Assembly: GCA_035605695.1 (NCBI GenBank)
Contig: DATNGZ010000076.1
Location: forward strand, 1 to 32,265
From: VRUE01 sp035605695
Lineage (GTDB): Bacteria > Actinomycetota > Thermoleophilia > Solirubrobacterales > 70-9
Direction: 5' to 3'
Length of the DNA: 32,265 bases
Position 1 is the stretch's first letter; the number at the start of each line of letters is the position of its first letter. Position numbers and translations under genes: made by a program. Of this stretch, positions 8,419 to 14,600 are shown in pieces. The notes beneath the pieces are model-generated. The model was not told where the DNA came from. It worked only from the letters and a program-made list of their open reading frames with translations, and searched no databases.

Positions 8419-10359
8419 GTGCAAGCCAACGAGCAGACCCAGCTCGGGCGGTTCTTCGACCGCCATCCACAGCTGCTGCGCTCGCTGGCGATCGTCGCGC
8501 TGCTCTGGGGCGGCGGCTACCTCACCTGGCGGATCGGCTGGAGCGGCCAAGGGGCCAGCCCAGTTGCCTTCACGATGCTGCTGGTGACCGAGATCTACGG
8601 GCTCTGGGCACTCGGCACGCTGGCCTGGTTCTCCTGGTCGCGCCCGCCCGCGGTGCGCCCCCCGGCGACGCCAGGGCGCCCTGTCGATGTCTACGTCTGC
8701 ACCTACGACGAGCCGACCGAGGTGGTCTCGGCGACCCTGGCGGGCTGCCGCGCCCTGACCTACCCGCACACCACCTACCTGCTCGACGACGGGCGGCGGC
8801 CGGAGATGGAGGAGCTGGCGAAGCTGGCCGGCGCGCGCTACCTGACTCGGCCCGACAATTCCCACGCCAAGGCCGGCAACATCAACGCGGCTCTCTCCCG
8901 CACTGAGGGGGAGCTGGTGTTGATGCTCGACGCCGACCACGTGCCAATGCCCGATGCGGTCGACGCGATGGTCGGCTACTTCGACGACGAACGTATGGCC
9001 CTGGTCCAGAGCCCGCATGACTTCTTCAACCACGACTCGGTCCAGCACTACGTTGTCGGCCGCCACGAGCAGTCGCTCTTTTACCGCGTCGTCTGCCCCG
9101 GCAAGGATCGCCACGGCGCCGCCTACTGGTGCGGCTCGGCGGCACTGATCCGCCGCCGAGCGTTGCTCGAGATCGGCGGCGTCGCCACCGAGACGATCGC
9201 CGAGGATTTCCACACGACGATCCGCCTGCTGCGGGGCGGCTGGAAGAGCCGCTACCACGACGAGGTGCTGGTACAGGGGCTCGCCCCGCATGACCTCGAC
9301 AGCTATTTGCTGCAGCGCGACCGCTGGGCGCGGGGCAACCTCGCCGTCTTCACCCTGCCCGAGTCCCCCCTGCGCGCCCGCGAGCTGCGCCCGCTGCAGC
9401 GTCTCTCCTACTTCGCCAGCCTCGCCGCCTACCTGGCGCCACCGATGCGGCTGCTGCTGCTGGCGACGCTGGGCCTGGTGCTGTGGACCGGCGAGTTGCC
9501 GATGAAGATCAGCGTCGTCGCGCTTGCCGCACTCTGGCTGCCCTACGTGACGCTCAATCTCGGCGCCGGGTCCGCACTCGCCCGCGGCTACATGAAGATC
9601 GGCGAGACCGCCCACTACGAGCTACTGACGATGGAGATCTACACGCGGGCGCTGCGCTGCGCCTTCCGCCCGGGCCACACCGCCTTCAAGGTGACGCCGA
9701 AGCAGGGCACCGGCGGCGGCGGGCTCGACGCGATGCGCAAGCTGCACCTGGTGGCACTCTGCGCGCTGGTCGTCGGCGCGGGGACCGTGTTGCGGCTGCT
9801 CGACCTGGCCGGGATCGGGCCGCTGCCCGATCTGCCCGGCGTAGCAGCCGTGATCGTGCCGCTACTTGGCCTGATCGAGCTGCGCCGGATCGGTCGCACC
9901 CTGCTCGCCGTCGGCCGGCGCCAGCAGCGACGGCTGATCTACCGCTTCGAGGGTGACGCTCCCGCCCAGTGCTTCTCCGAGGACGGCCACGTCCCCGGCC
10001 GCCTGATCGACGCTAGCGCCGCCGGCGTCGGGCTGGTGTTGGAGGCGCCGCTGGCGGTTGGCGCCACACCCGCGGTCCTGCTTCAGCTCGCGGACGCGAC
10101 GGGCGAGCCGCACGAGGTCGCGGCCCAGGTAGAGGTGCGCTCCTGCCGCGAGGCAGACGGCCACTACCTGGTCGGCGCGACGATCACCGAGATCGACGAC
10201 GCATCGCGCATGCGACTGATGGAGTGGTGCTACGTCGTCTGCAGTCACGAGCGCCTGCGCGGCCACCGGCCAGCGACCCCGACCGACGAGCGCGACGCGA
10301 TCGTGCTGCCACTGCCCGTGCCCGTCCCGGAAACCGCCGGGGCCGCTGCGGTCGCATAG
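8419..10359 (+). CDS. Cellulose-synthase-like GT2 glycosyltransferase with C-terminal PilZ domain
   Basis: 646 residues, membrane processive beta-glycosyltransferase of the BcsA type. Two N-terminal membrane helices (about 22-40 and 47-72) precede the GT-A domain. It has the family motifs: LLDDG (D123/D124), DAD at 171-173, AED at 261-263 and QRDRW at 299-303. About four membrane helices follow (330-490), with the FKVTPK gating-loop-like motif at 423-428 between them. The C-terminus is a PilZ domain with RLIYR (R505xxxR509) and D531-x-S-x-x-G536, the residues that bind cyclic di-GMP in this fold. It therefore probably makes and exports a polysaccharide under c-di-GMP control. No BcsB, BcsC or cellulase neighbour is present, so the product cannot be named. 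The start is GTG, the first possible codon after an in-frame stop; its ribosome site is weak. Confidence 0.9.
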   Translation: MQANEQTQLGRFFDRHPQLLRSLAIVALLWGGGYLTWRIGWSGQGASPVAFTMLLVTEIYGLWALGTLAWFSWSRPPAVRPPATPGRPVDVYVCTYDEPTEVVSATLAGCRALTYPHTTYLLDDGRRPEMEELAKLAGARYLTRPDNSHAKAGNINAALSRTEGELVLMLDADHVPMPDAVDAMVGYFDDERMALVQSPHDFFNHDSVQHYVVGRHEQSLFYRVVCPGKDRHGAAYWCGSAALIRRRALLEIGGVATETIAEDFHTTIRLLRGGWKSRYHDEVLVQGLAPHDLDSYLLQRDRWARGNLAVFTLPESPLRARELRPLQRLSYFASLAAYLAPPMRLLLLATLGLVLWTGELPMKISVVALAALWLPYVTLNLGAGSALARGYMKIGETAHYELLTMEIYTRALRCAFRPGHTAFKVTPKQGTGGGGLDAMRKLHLVALCALVVGAGTVLRLLDLAGIGPLPDLPGVAAVIVPLLGLIELRRIGRTLLAVGRRQQRRLIYRFEGDAPAQCFSEDGHVPGRLIDASAAGVGLVLEAPLAVGATPAVLLQLADATGEPHEVAAQVEVRSCREADGHYLVGATITEIDDASRMRLMEWCYVVCSHERLRGHRPATPTDERDAIVLPLPVPVPETAGAAAVA

Positions 10360-10404
10360 GGTGCAACACGTTGTTCATCCCCTGGAGCCGCAACGCGTTG
10401 CACC
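10360..10404 (+). terminator. Long inverted repeat just after the glycosyltransferase gene
   Basis: Arms GGTGCAACACGTTG (10360-10373) and CAACGCGTTGCACC (10391-10404) match in 13 of 14 positions around a 17-base spacer. The repeat begins at the base after the TAG stop. There is no T-tract, so it may be a non-canonical terminator or an RNA-stabilising hairpin. The right arm also contains the possible -35 box of the following tRNA gene. Confidence 0.5.
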
Positions 10405-10427
10405 TGTAAGGAAGTCGAAGGCAATAC
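10398..10427 (+). promoter_or_regulatory. Candidate promoter of tRNA-Ser(GGA)
   Basis: TTGCAC (10398-10403), an 18-base spacer and CAATAC (10422-10427) lie just before the tRNA at 10443. The -10 box is a modest match. The -35 box lies inside the right arm of the inverted repeat at 10360-10404. Confidence 0.4.
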
Positions 10428-10442
10428 CCTTCCTGGACCCAC

Positions 10443-10532
10443 GGAGAGGTGTCCGAGCGGCTTAAGGAGCGCGATTGGAAATCGCGTGGGCGGGGTTAAC
10501 CCGCCTCGTGGGTTCGAATCCCACCCTCTCCG
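10443..10532 (+). tRNA. tRNA-Ser (anticodon GGA)
   Basis: 90 nt class II cloverleaf. The acceptor GGAGAGG pairs with CCTCTCC, with discriminator G. The anticodon loop TTGGAAA gives GGA, reading UCC/UCU. The variable arm is long and GC-rich (GGGCGGGG...CCCGCC). The T-arm is GTGGG-TTCGAAT-CCCAC. CCA is not encoded. Its 3' end is three bases from the end of the convergent toxin gene. Confidence 0.95.
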
Positions 10533-10535
10533 CTT

Positions 10536-10916
10536 TCAGGCGACCGCGAGCCCGAGGGTTCGAGCTGCCTTGAGCAGGTCCATATCGAAGCTGGCAACCG
10601 TTCCCTCGTGGTCCTGGGCAGCCAGCAGTACGCAGCAGTCGGGCAGCTTGCGCCCGGTGTCAGCGCGAAGCCGCGCAAGCCGTGCCGGAGCATCGGCACG
10701 GAACTCCAGCTCGGCAATTCCAATTCGCTCGAGTGCGTCGCGTGCGGCCTCCAGTTGTCCCGTCCGCGCCGGCGCGACGAGCGTCTCCGCCAGGCTGATT
10801 GGACTCGCTCCCAGCGGAGAGGCGCCACTCTCTTCGAGCAAGGTGCGAGCTCGCTCGTGATGAAGATCGTTGCCATCCAGATGCCCGATCAAGACGCTCG
10901 CATCGAGGATGATCAT
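10536..10916 (-). CDS. PIN-domain ribonuclease toxin (VapC-like)
   Basis: 126 residues, the usual size for a single PIN domain. The acidic metal-binding residues are visible: D5 in MIILDASVLIG, E44 in SLAETL, D93 in LPDCCVLLAA and D111 in ASFDMDLL. Such proteins are Mg-dependent endoribonucleases, commonly cutting tRNA or rRNA, and are held in check by an antitoxin from the same operon. Its start overlaps the stop of the upstream small gene as ATGA (10916-10913), the classic antitoxin-toxin arrangement. It ends three bases from the 3' end of tRNA-Ser(GGA) on the opposite strand. The RNA target cannot be read from the sequence. Confidence 0.85.
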   Translation of the reverse strand: MIILDASVLIGHLDGNDLHHERARTLLEESGASPLGASPISLAETLVAPARTGQLEAARDALERIGIAELEFRADAPARLARLRADTGRKLPDCCVLLAAQDHEGTVASFDMDLLKAARTLGLAVA

Positions 10917-11167
10917 GCTGGCCAGTCCTCCCGCAGGCGCTCGAGCTCGCCGGGCTCGTAGACACCGCTGAGCGCGCCCGCGGTCTCCACGACTGCGGCC
11001 CGCCGCTCCGCCGCAGCGCCGGAAATGGATTCGCCACCGACCGCCGCCAGCCGCAGCAAGAGAGCCTTGCGATCGGTTACCTCGGGCCAGCGCTGCTGCG
11101 CGGCGTCGAGCAGCTCGCTCAGGTCACCTGTGTCAGTGAGGGTGTAGCGGGGCTTGCTGGTGGGCAT
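10913..11167 (-). CDS. Probable antitoxin partner of the PIN toxin
   Basis: 84 residues from the ATG at 11167. Longer in-frame starts upstream would add a low-complexity extension and are less likely. The N-terminus (PRYTLTDTGDLSELLD) followed by two helices fits a beta-strand plus helix-helix DNA-binding domain, possibly ribbon-helix-helix. The C-terminal half is charged and probably binds the toxin. No named family is recognised, so the assignment rests on size, position and the 4-base overlap with the PIN gene. There is no Shine-Dalgarno site. A promoter directly abuts the start codon, so the mRNA may be leaderless. Autoregulation, as in other such pairs, is likely but unproven. Confidence 0.65.
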   Translation of the reverse strand: MPTSKPRYTLTDTGDLSELLDAAQQRWPEVTDRKALLLRLAAVGGESISGAAAERRAAVVETAGALSGVYEPGELERLREDWPA

Positions 11168-11174
11168 GGAACGA

Positions 11175-11202
11175 AGTGTAGCACCGAAGGCGCGTGGTGC
11201 AG
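11175..11202 (-). promoter_or_regulatory. Promoter of the antitoxin-toxin operon, probably leaderless
   Basis: On the minus strand CTGCAC (11202-11197), 16 bases, then TACACT (11180-11175). Only seven bases separate the -10 box from the ATG at 11167, so transcription would start at or next to the start codon. No ribosome-binding site is present, which agrees with this. Confidence 0.5.
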
Positions 11203-11233
11203 CACTAGGCTGAGGTGCGATTGCTGGTCGCAT

Positions 11234-11249
11234 AGTCCTATTAAGGACT
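11234..11249. repeat. Perfect short inverted repeat between tadA and the antitoxin gene
   Basis: AGTCCT-ATTA-AGGACT has 6-bp perfect arms and a 4-base centre. It lies 36 bases past the tadA stop and about 70 bases upstream of the antitoxin start. It could be a tadA terminator stem (no T-tract follows) or a binding site for a regulator. Confidence 0.45.
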
Positions 11250-11284
11250 TGAGCAGCAAAGTTCTCCCCCTCTCGGGCCAAAAA

Positions 11285-11752
11285 TCAACGGCGCGCGGCG
11301 AAAAAGCCGGTCAGCAGCGAGGCGCACTCGGTTTCGAGCACGCCGCCGATGACCTGCGGGCGGTGGTTAAGGGCAGGCTCGGCGAGGACGTCGAGGACGC
11401 TGCCGGCGGCGCCGGCCTTGGGATCGGGGGCGCCGTAGATGACCGTCGGGATGCGGGCGAGAACAACCGCGCCGGCGCACATCGCGCAGGGCTCGAGCGT
11501 GACGTAGAGGGCCGTGCCCGGCAACCGCCAGCCACCGAGCACCTCGGCGGCAGCGCGGATCGCGAGGATCTCGGCGTGGGCGGTGGGGTCGGCGCGCAGC
11601 TCGCGCTCGTTGCCGGCTGCGGCGAGGGGCTCGCCGTCGCGGGCGATCACGGCGCCGATCGGCACGTCGCCGTGACGCTCGGCCTCGCGGGCGCGCTCGA
11701 GCGCCAGGGCCATGATCTGCTCGTGGGCTGGCGTGGGGACCTCGTTGGGCAT
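11285..11752 (-). CDS. tadA: tRNA-specific adenosine deaminase
   Basis: 155 residues from the ATG at 11752; an in-frame GTG at 11773 would add seven residues. The enzyme converts A34 to inosine in the anticodon wobble position of tRNA-Arg(ACG) in the cytoplasm, and is normally essential. The zinc site is complete: HAE at 59-61 supplies the His ligand and the proton-shuttling Glu, and PCAMC at 88-92 supplies the two Cys ligands. The PIGAVI and VTLEPCAMCAGA contexts are typical of TadA rather than of free-base deaminases. Length is normal. It is transcribed divergently from the subtilase gene. A small inverted repeat abuts the start codon. Confidence 0.93.
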   Translation of the reverse strand: MPNEVPTPAHEQIMALALERAREAERHGDVPIGAVIARDGEPLAAAGNERELRADPTAHAEILAIRAAAEVLGGWRLPGTALYVTLEPCAMCAGAVVLARIPTVIYGAPDPKAGAAGSVLDVLAEPALNHRPQVIGGVLETECASLLTGFFAARR

Positions 11753-11753
11753 G

Positions 11754-11767
11754 CATACGGGAGTATG
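11754..11767. repeat. Short inverted repeat abutting the tadA start
   Basis: CATAC-GGGA-GTATG lies in the divergent tadA/subtilase interval, one base from the tadA ATG. It overlaps the region where a tadA promoter or leader would sit. It may be an operator or a small leader hairpin; nothing else identifies it. Confidence 0.35.
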
Positions 11768-11844
11768 TGTCACTACAACTTCGTCGGTGGGCAGGTGTTA
11801 GGGAGTTGCTCGCCGATGCAGGGATTTGCGTGCGCAGAACCCAG

Positions 11845-13191
11845 ATGAACCGACGCCTTTTGACCGCTGCCGCGACCCTGGTCGCGGCCCTCTGCTTGAT
11901 CCCGACGTCCGCCGGGGCGACGGCCGGCATTGGGGCATCGCACGGCTTCGCCTCCAACCAGCTCCTGGTCAAGTTTGCCGGCGCCCCGGCGGCGCGCGCG
12001 GTCGCGCTGGCGCCGCGGGTCGGGGTGCGCGAAGCCGCGGCGGCGCTGCGCGCCAGCCCTCGGGTCGAGTACGCGGTGCCGAACTACATCGCCACCGCCT
12101 CGGCCCCGGTCGAAGAACCGGTAGCGACGATCCCCAACGATCCCGGCCCGATCACCGGCCCGCCGGGGCCACCCGGCGGCTGGGTCTTGAAGCAGTGGAA
12201 CTTCCTGCCCTGGACGGGGGAGGCGACGCCGCTGCTGCCGCTCTCCCCCGGCGGCATCGACGCGGTCGGCGCCTGGAAGCACCTGGAAGAAGTGGGCCAC
12301 CCCGGGGCCGAGGGCATCACCGTCGCCGTGCTCGACACCGGCGTCGCCTACCGGGCGAAGGGAACGAACTTCCGCCGCAGCCCCGACTTCAGCTCAGGAC
12401 AGTTCGTCAAGGGTTATGACTTCGTCGATAACGACCCCCTGCCCTTGGATGAAAACGGCCACGGGACCCACGTGGCCGGAACAATCGCCGAGAAGACCAA
12501 CAACGGCATCGGGCTGACCGGGCTCGCCTTCCGGGCGAAGCTGATGCCGGTGCGAGTGCTCGACAAGCACGGCCGCGGGCGCGCCGACGACATCGCCAAG
12601 GGGATCCGCTTCGCGATCTCAAACGGCGCCAACGTGATCAACATGAGCTTCAACTTCGGCTGCGACCGGGAAGTGCCGGGGGTCGACGAAGCGTTGCGGC
12701 AGGCCTACCGCCGCGGCGTGATCGCGGTCGCCTCAATCGGCAATATCGGCTCGGAGGCCTGCGTCGCTCCGCCCGCTACCGGCCCGCACGTGATCGGAGT
12801 CGGTGGCAGCACCGAGGGGGGCTGCCTCGGCAGCTACTCGCTGGCCGGCGAAGGGGTCGATGTGATCGCCCCCGGCGGCGGCTTTCCGATCGTCGGCTGC
12901 CCATCGGTCTTCTCAGGCCCGATCTATCAGGTGACGCTGAAGGAAGGCAGCGCCCGTCACTTCGCCGAGCCGAGCGACTACGTCGGCACCTCGATGGCGG
13001 CGGCCCACGTCTCCGGCGTTGCCGCGATGGTCCTCTCCAGCGCCACGATCGACCCGAAGGCGAAGAAGAAGGGCAAAGTCGCCGCGATTACCCAACGGCT
13101 GCGCCAGACCGCCCGCGACCTCGGCCTGCCGGCGACGCGCCAGGGCGCCGGCCTGATCGACGCCGCGAAAGCTACGGAGCCTTCAGCCTAG
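11845..13191 (+). CDS. Exported subtilisin-like serine protease (S8 family)
   Basis: 448 residues from the ATG at 11845. An in-frame GTG at 11830, five bases after AGGGA, would add five residues and is also plausible. A signal peptide (MNRRLLTAAATLVAALCL, cut near AGA) precedes an inhibitor-like prosegment (about 35-85, ending VEYAVPNYI). The catalytic triad is D164 (AVLDTGV), H206 (NGHGTHVAGT) and S383 (GTSMAA); N300 in SIGN is the oxyanion residue. The normal GTSMAAPHV motif reads GTSMAAAHV here, with Ala in place of the usual Pro. Residues 335-375 carry a small insertion before the Ser motif. The protein probably acts outside the cell or in the envelope. Its stop codon shares bases with that of the convergent stress-protein gene. 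Confidence 0.92.
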   Translation: MNRRLLTAAATLVAALCLIPTSAGATAGIGASHGFASNQLLVKFAGAPAARAVALAPRVGVREAAAALRASPRVEYAVPNYIATASAPVEEPVATIPNDPGPITGPPGPPGGWVLKQWNFLPWTGEATPLLPLSPGGIDAVGAWKHLEEVGHPGAEGITVAVLDTGVAYRAKGTNFRRSPDFSSGQFVKGYDFVDNDPLPLDENGHGTHVAGTIAEKTNNGIGLTGLAFRAKLMPVRVLDKHGRGRADDIAKGIRFAISNGANVINMSFNFGCDREVPGVDEALRQAYRRGVIAVASIGNIGSEACVAPPATGPHVIGVGGSTEGGCLGSYSLAGEGVDVIAPGGGFPIVGCPSVFSGPIYQVTLKEGSARHFAEPSDYVGTSMAAAHVSGVAAMVLSSATIDPKAKKKGKVAAITQRLRQTARDLGLPATRQGAGLIDAAKATEPSA

Positions 13192-13631
13192 GTGGTGCGG
13201 ACGATTATCACGCTGCAGGGAGCGTGGTGCGAAACGTTGTTGGGAACGCTGCCGAGGAGAAAGCGCCGTGCTCCCGTCATGCCCTTGTTGCCGACCACGA
13301 TCAGGTCCGCTTTGGTCTCTTCGGCGACGTTGAGGATCGCCTCGGCGGGTTCGCCTTGGACCGGGTGAGTCTGCACCTCGATGCCCTCTTTGCGAGCCGC
13401 GGCAGCGGCGGCGTCAAGCACTAGGTTGACGTCCTCGCGCGGGCCGATCTCGTACTGCACGTCCGATGGAGCGGCCTGCTTCTCTTCCTCCACCTTGCGT
13501 TTGGGCAGCGGCTCGTAAGCGCTGACGATGCTGAGCTGAGCGCCCGCCAGTTTGGCCAGGTCCACGGCCTGGCGGACCGCCTCGGCGGCGGTATCGGACC
13601 CGTCGGTTCCAACCACGATGCGAGTGAACAC
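13188..13631 (-). CDS. Universal stress protein, UspA family
   Basis: 147 residues, a single Usp domain. It starts with the IVVGTDGS strand/loop and ends with the ATP-binding signature G114-x2-G117-x9-G127-S128. ATP binding is therefore likely. These proteins help survival under starvation, hypoxia or envelope stress through poorly defined partners. The GTG start at 13631 is supported by GAGGAGG four bases upstream. A small membrane-protein gene lies 39 bp upstream on the same strand and may share the transcript. The stop lies within a CTAG whose other strand is the subtilase stop. Confidence 0.92.
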   Translation of the reverse strand: MFTRIVVGTDGSDTAAEAVRQAVDLAKLAGAQLSIVSAYEPLPKRKVEEEKQAAPSDVQYEIGPREDVNLVLDAAAAAARKEGIEVQTHPVQGEPAEAILNVAEETKADLIVVGNKGMTGARRFLLGSVPNNVSHHAPCSVIIVRTT

Positions 13632-13670
13632 GCCGCCTCCTCGAGACTCGGTCGCTGAACGAGGCTGATA

Positions 13671-13823
13671 CTAACGCCGCGGCTGGGCGTGAACAGGCAG
13701 GCCCCGGAAGCCGTCGCCGAGGATTTCCTGCGGCGTAGTGGCGAGGCGGTAGATCGCGATCGCCATCGAAGCGGCGAGACAGACGATCAGGACCAACATC
13801 CCGGCTTTCCAGATGCTTGGCAT
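13671..13823 (-). CDS. Small single-pass membrane protein, hypothetical
   Basis: 50 codons from an ATG at 13823. The protein has one strong hydrophobic segment (MLVLIVCLAASMAIAIY, about residues 9-25) after a short N-terminus (MPSIWKAG), followed by a polar tail of about 25 residues. It overlaps no other gene. It lies 39 bp upstream of the Usp gene in the same direction. Only 15 bp separate its start from the divergent MBL gene, so a promoter would have to lie inside that gene. No family is recognised. Size, hydrophobicity pattern and placement support a real gene; lack of a clear ribosome site counts against it. Confidence 0.5.
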   Translation of the reverse strand: MPSIWKAGMLVLIVCLAASMAIAIYRLATTPQEILGDGFRGLPVHAQPRR

Positions 13824-13838
13824 TAGGCTGATCTCATC

Positions 13839-14555
13839 ATGGAGAAGGTCGCTGACGGGGTCTGGCTGCTGCGCGGCGACGCGCGCAAGGGAATGAACAT
13901 CTACTTCCTCGAGGACGAGGGAGGCGTGATCCAATTCGACGCCGGGACCAAGGCGATGGTCAAAGCGGCGAAGGCGGCCGGGGCACAACTGGGTGGAGTG
14001 AAGCGGGTCGTACTGGGACACGCACACGCTGACCACAGGGGAACCGCGCCTTCGATGGGAGTCCCCGTCTTCTGCCATCCCGACGATGTCGCCGACGCCG
14101 AAAGCGATGCCTCGATCACTCCCTACATGGACCTCTCGCAGCTTCCGTTCGCGCCGGTGCGGTGGATCTACCCAACCTTGTTGAAGCGCTGGGACGGCGG
14201 TGCGGTGAAGATCGCTGGGACCGTTTCCGAGGGTGACGAGGTCGCGGGCTTCCGGATCGTGCACTTCCCCGGCCACGCGCCTGGACTGATCGGACTCTGG
14301 CGCGAGAGCGACCGCCTGGCGATTGTCAGCGACACGATCTACCTGATCGACTCGGCCGTGCGGTTGGGACGGCCGCTGCCGGCGGGCGAGGCAAGCGTCC
14401 CCCATCCCGCCTGGGCCTGGGACCACATCAAATCGAAGCAGTCGGTTCGCAAGCTTGCAGCACTCGAGCCGGCGACTGTCTGCGCGGGTCACGGGCTGCC
14501 GCTGCGCGGCGAGAACCTGCGCGAGACGCTGGAGCGGGCGGCCGAGAAGTATTGA
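13839..14555 (+). CDS. MBL-fold metallo-hydrolase
   Basis: 238 residues, one metallo-beta-lactamase domain. The metal-binding residues are present: H61-x-H63-x-D65-H66 (GHAHADHRG), H146 in HFPGHAPG, D165 in VSDTIY and H218 in CAGHGLP. This is the glyoxalase-II-like or general hydrolase type. The substrate cannot be told: thioester hydrolysis, lactonase and other activities all occur with this motif set. The ATG at 13839 lies 15 bp from the divergent small gene. A GC-rich hairpin follows the stop. Confidence 0.88.
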   Translation: MEKVADGVWLLRGDARKGMNIYFLEDEGGVIQFDAGTKAMVKAAKAAGAQLGGVKRVVLGHAHADHRGTAPSMGVPVFCHPDDVADAESDASITPYMDLSQLPFAPVRWIYPTLLKRWDGGAVKIAGTVSEGDEVAGFRIVHFPGHAPGLIGLWRESDRLAIVSDTIYLIDSAVRLGRPLPAGEASVPHPAWAWDHIKSKQSVRKLAALEPATVCAGHGLPLRGENLRETLERAAEKY

Positions 14556-14560
14556 GCCGG

Positions 14561-14576
14561 GGCGGCGTTCGCCGCC
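14561..14576 (+). terminator. GC-rich hairpin after the MBL gene
   Basis: GGCGGC-GTTC-GCCGCC, with a perfect 6-bp stem and 4-base loop, starts five bases after the TGA at 14553-14555. No T-tract follows, so it is a possible non-canonical terminator or 3'-end stabiliser. It lies 24 bp before the next start. Confidence 0.4.
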
Positions 14577-14600
14577 TCACTGCCATAGTTTCCGCCCCTG

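Noticed and set aside
8224..9615. Long open frame opposite the glycosyltransferase (463 codons)
   Set aside because: It runs through a tRNA gene and opposite conserved GT2 motifs; Gln/Arg/Gly-rich with no domain.
13671..14492. 273-codon minus-strand frame opposite the MBL gene
   Set aside because: Only its last 50 codons, beyond the MBL gene, look like a protein; the rest is an MBL shadow.
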